Shown here one piece after another: positions 6,845-7,656 of a stretch of 7,656 nucleotides of DNA. This DNA comes from Holophagaceae bacterium UBA706 (GTDB taxonomy: Bacteria > Acidobacteriota > Holophagae > Holophagales > Holophagaceae): NCBI GenBank assembly GCA_002298155.1, contig DBME01000365.1, forward strand, positions 8,669-16,324. The letters are read 5' to 3'. The notes beneath the pieces are model-generated. The model was not told where the DNA came from. It searched no databases and saw nothing but the letters and a program-made list of their open reading frames with translations. Within the stretch, counting starts at the first letter, position 1; each line of letters starts with the position of its first letter. Made by a program: the position numbers and the translations under genes.

Positions 6845-6853
6845 AGATATCAG
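6835..6853. promoter_or_regulatory. Perfect inverted repeat, likely operator for the GntR regulator
   Basis: CTGATAT (6835-6841) and ATATCAG (6847-6853) are exact reverse complements around a five-base ATTAG spacer, giving a 19-bp dyad. It is strikingly AT-rich in GC-rich surroundings and ends 14 bases before the GntR start codon. FadR-type GntR regulators commonly bind short dyads of this size in their own promoters. The position over the -10 box suggests repression. The binding protein is inferred from proximity only. Confidence 0.65.
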
Positions 6854-6867
6854 CTACCGGGCGCCCC

Positions 6868-7548
6868 ATGACCCGACCCTCCCCCTTCGTCATCAAGTCC
6901 CTCCGCGAGCAGGTCTACGAGCACCTCAAGGGCGAGCTGCGCCGCGGCGCCCTGGACACGGGATCCTTCCTGGACCTGAACCGCCTCGCCGCGGAGCTGG
7001 GCGTGAGCCGCACGCCCCTGCGGGACGCGCTCATCCAGCTGGAGGCGGAGGAATTCGTCACCATCTCGCCCCGGCGGGGCGTGGCGGTGCGCAGCCTGGG
7101 GCACGAGGACATCCGCGAGCTCTACCAGATGATCGGCGCCCTGGAAGCAGGCGCCCTGCTGGCCGCGGCGCCGGGAATCCGTCCCGAGGACCTCGCCGCC
7201 CTGCGGGACCTGGATGCCCGGTCCCTGCGGGCCATCGGGGCCGGCGACCTCGACACCCACTGGGAGGCCAACTACGCCTTCCACGACTTCTTCCTGGACC
7301 GCCAGGGCAACGGCCGCGTCACCCGGCTCGTGCACCTGAAGAAGCAGCAGCTCACCGAGTGGAACCGCAAGTTCGAGCATCTCCACGCCGCCTGGGAGGG
7401 CAACGGCGTGAGGGAGCACGAGGAGATCCTCCGCCTCCTGGAGGCGGGCGACGCCCCCGGGGCCGCCGCCTACCTGCGGGACGTGCACTGGGGCTTCAAG
7501 GTGCAGGAGGCCTTCGTGGACCAGGTCTATTTCGAGGGCCGCCCGTGA
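6868..7548 (+). CDS. GntR-family transcriptional regulator, FadR/FCD type
   Basis: This is a DNA-binding regulator (226 aa, typical for the subfamily) that responds to a small molecule, often an organic acid. The N-terminal winged helix spans about 10-76. Its helix-turn-helix ([20 protein letters not shown]) and wing ([17 protein letters not shown]) match the GntR signature. The all-helical FCD ligand domain follows from about 80 to 215. Its usual metal or ligand residues can be placed at Asn135 (often Asp), His139 (NYAFHDFF), His184 ([14 protein letters not shown]) and His207 (RDVHWGF). The ATG at 6868 was chosen because it follows the promoter closely and gives the full N-terminal arm, though its ribosome binding site is weak. 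The TGA overlaps the next start as GTGA, tying the regulator to the glycyl radical activase, which it presumably controls along with itself through the dyad at 6835-6853. The ligand cannot be read from the sequence. Confidence 0.94.
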   Translation: MTRPSPFVIKSLREQVYEHLKGELRRGALDTGSFLDLNRLAAELGVSRTPLRDALIQLEAEEFVTISPRRGVAVRSLGHEDIRELYQMIGALEAGALLAAAPGIRPEDLAALRDLDARSLRAIGAGDLDTHWEANYAFHDFFLDRQGNGRVTRLVHLKKQQLTEWNRKFEHLHAAWEGNGVREHEEILRLLEAGDAPGAAAYLRDVHWGFKVQEAFVDQVYFEGRP

Positions 7549-7656
7549 ACCCCCCGTGCATCCCCGCCGGGAAGGGCCGGGTCTTCGACATCCAGCGCTT
7601 CTCCGTCCACGACGGCCCCGGCCTGCGGACCACGGTCTTCCTCAAGGGCTGCCCCC
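7545..7656 (+). CDS. Glycyl radical enzyme activating protein (radical SAM), 3' end outside window
   Basis: Only the first 37 codons are present. After a short leader the protein reads [20 protein letters not shown] then LKGCP, the hallmark N-terminus of PflA-type activases. These radical SAM enzymes abstract a hydrogen from a glycine of a partner enzyme to make its glycyl radical. The window ends just as the cluster motif begins: the Cys of KGCP normally lies just before the CxxxCxxC region, so cluster binding cannot be checked. The GTG start overlaps the GntR stop codon as GTGA, indicating coupled translation in one operon. The partner glycyl radical enzyme (pyruvate formate-lyase, diol or choline lyase, decarboxylase or other) should lie downstream and cannot be identified here. 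Such systems are oxygen-sensitive, so the host probably has an anaerobic or facultative lifestyle. Confidence 0.9.
   Translation, partial: MNPPCIPAGKGRVFDIQRFSVHDGPGLRTTVFLKGCP

Larger units (their letters stand above)
6740..6867. promoter_or_regulatory. Divergent intergenic region between the phosphoesterase operon and the GntR gene
   Basis: These 128 bases must hold promoters in both directions. The plus-strand side has a recognisable promoter and operator, listed separately. For the minus-strand operon I see no convincing housekeeping promoter. A perfect TTGACA lies at 6770-6765 on that strand, but its expected -10 position (6747-6742) reads GGTGGA, and a TATGAG at 6785-6780 has no good -35. 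The operon may be read by an alternative sigma factor, possibly its own ECF product, though no ECF motif could be assigned. Confidence 0.5.

Noticed and set aside
6850..7488. Minus-strand open frame (212 codons) opposite the GntR regulator
   Set aside because: The plus strand encodes a clear winged-helix/FCD regulator. The antisense frame is a Val/Gly/Leu/Gln-rich shadow.

Overview
The window is very GC-rich chromosomal DNA, with G or C at almost every third codon position, from a bacterium with Gram-negative-type export. Four proteins carry N-terminal export or membrane signals. The gene mix suggests an environmental Acidobacteriota-like organism, possibly of the Holophaga/Geothrix group: a secreted tricorn protease, an ECF sigma factor with an RskA-like tail, a Tat-type Rieske protein, and a glycyl-radical-enzyme activase under a GntR regulator. 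That placement is inference from gene content and composition, since no rRNA or other marker gene is present.

Left part, plus strand. Positions 1-990 hold the 3' part of an unrecognised gene whose predicted protein carries a His-Gly and a Ser-Cys motif, each after a hydrophobic strand, as in clan CD (caspase-like) cysteine peptidases. After a 66-base gap with a possible promoter and a good ribosome binding site, 1057-4293 encodes a full-length tricorn-type protease (1078 aa). It has an export signal and all four catalytic residues of the archaeal enzyme at nearly the same positions.

Middle part, minus strand. Three genes read right to left as a compact operon: metallophosphoesterase (6739-5810), Rieske [2Fe-2S] protein (5813-5379), and an ECF sigma factor (5343 or 5382 to 4327). 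The first two overlap by ATGA. The third either overlaps the second by GTGA or starts 35 bases further on, at a GTG with a strong Shine-Dalgarno sequence. The sigma factor is unusual: after regions 2 and 4 it has a transmembrane helix and a C-terminal domain resembling the extracytoplasmic domain of the anti-sigma factor RskA. The operon therefore appears to encode two exported proteins plus a membrane-tethered sigma factor, possibly one envelope or redox sensing unit. A strong hairpin at 4317-4338, with the sigma stop codon in its loop, separates this operon from the convergent tricorn gene.

Right part, plus strand. A 128-base divergent region contains a perfect 7-5-7 inverted repeat (6835-6853) over a probable -10 box. 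It lies just before a FadR/FCD-type GntR regulator (6868-7548). The regulator overlaps by GTGA the start of a radical SAM glycyl-radical-enzyme activase (7545 to the window end, truncated). This looks like the start of an operon for an anaerobic glycyl radical enzyme encoded beyond the window.

No RNA genes, insertion sequences, CRISPR arrays or phage genes were seen.
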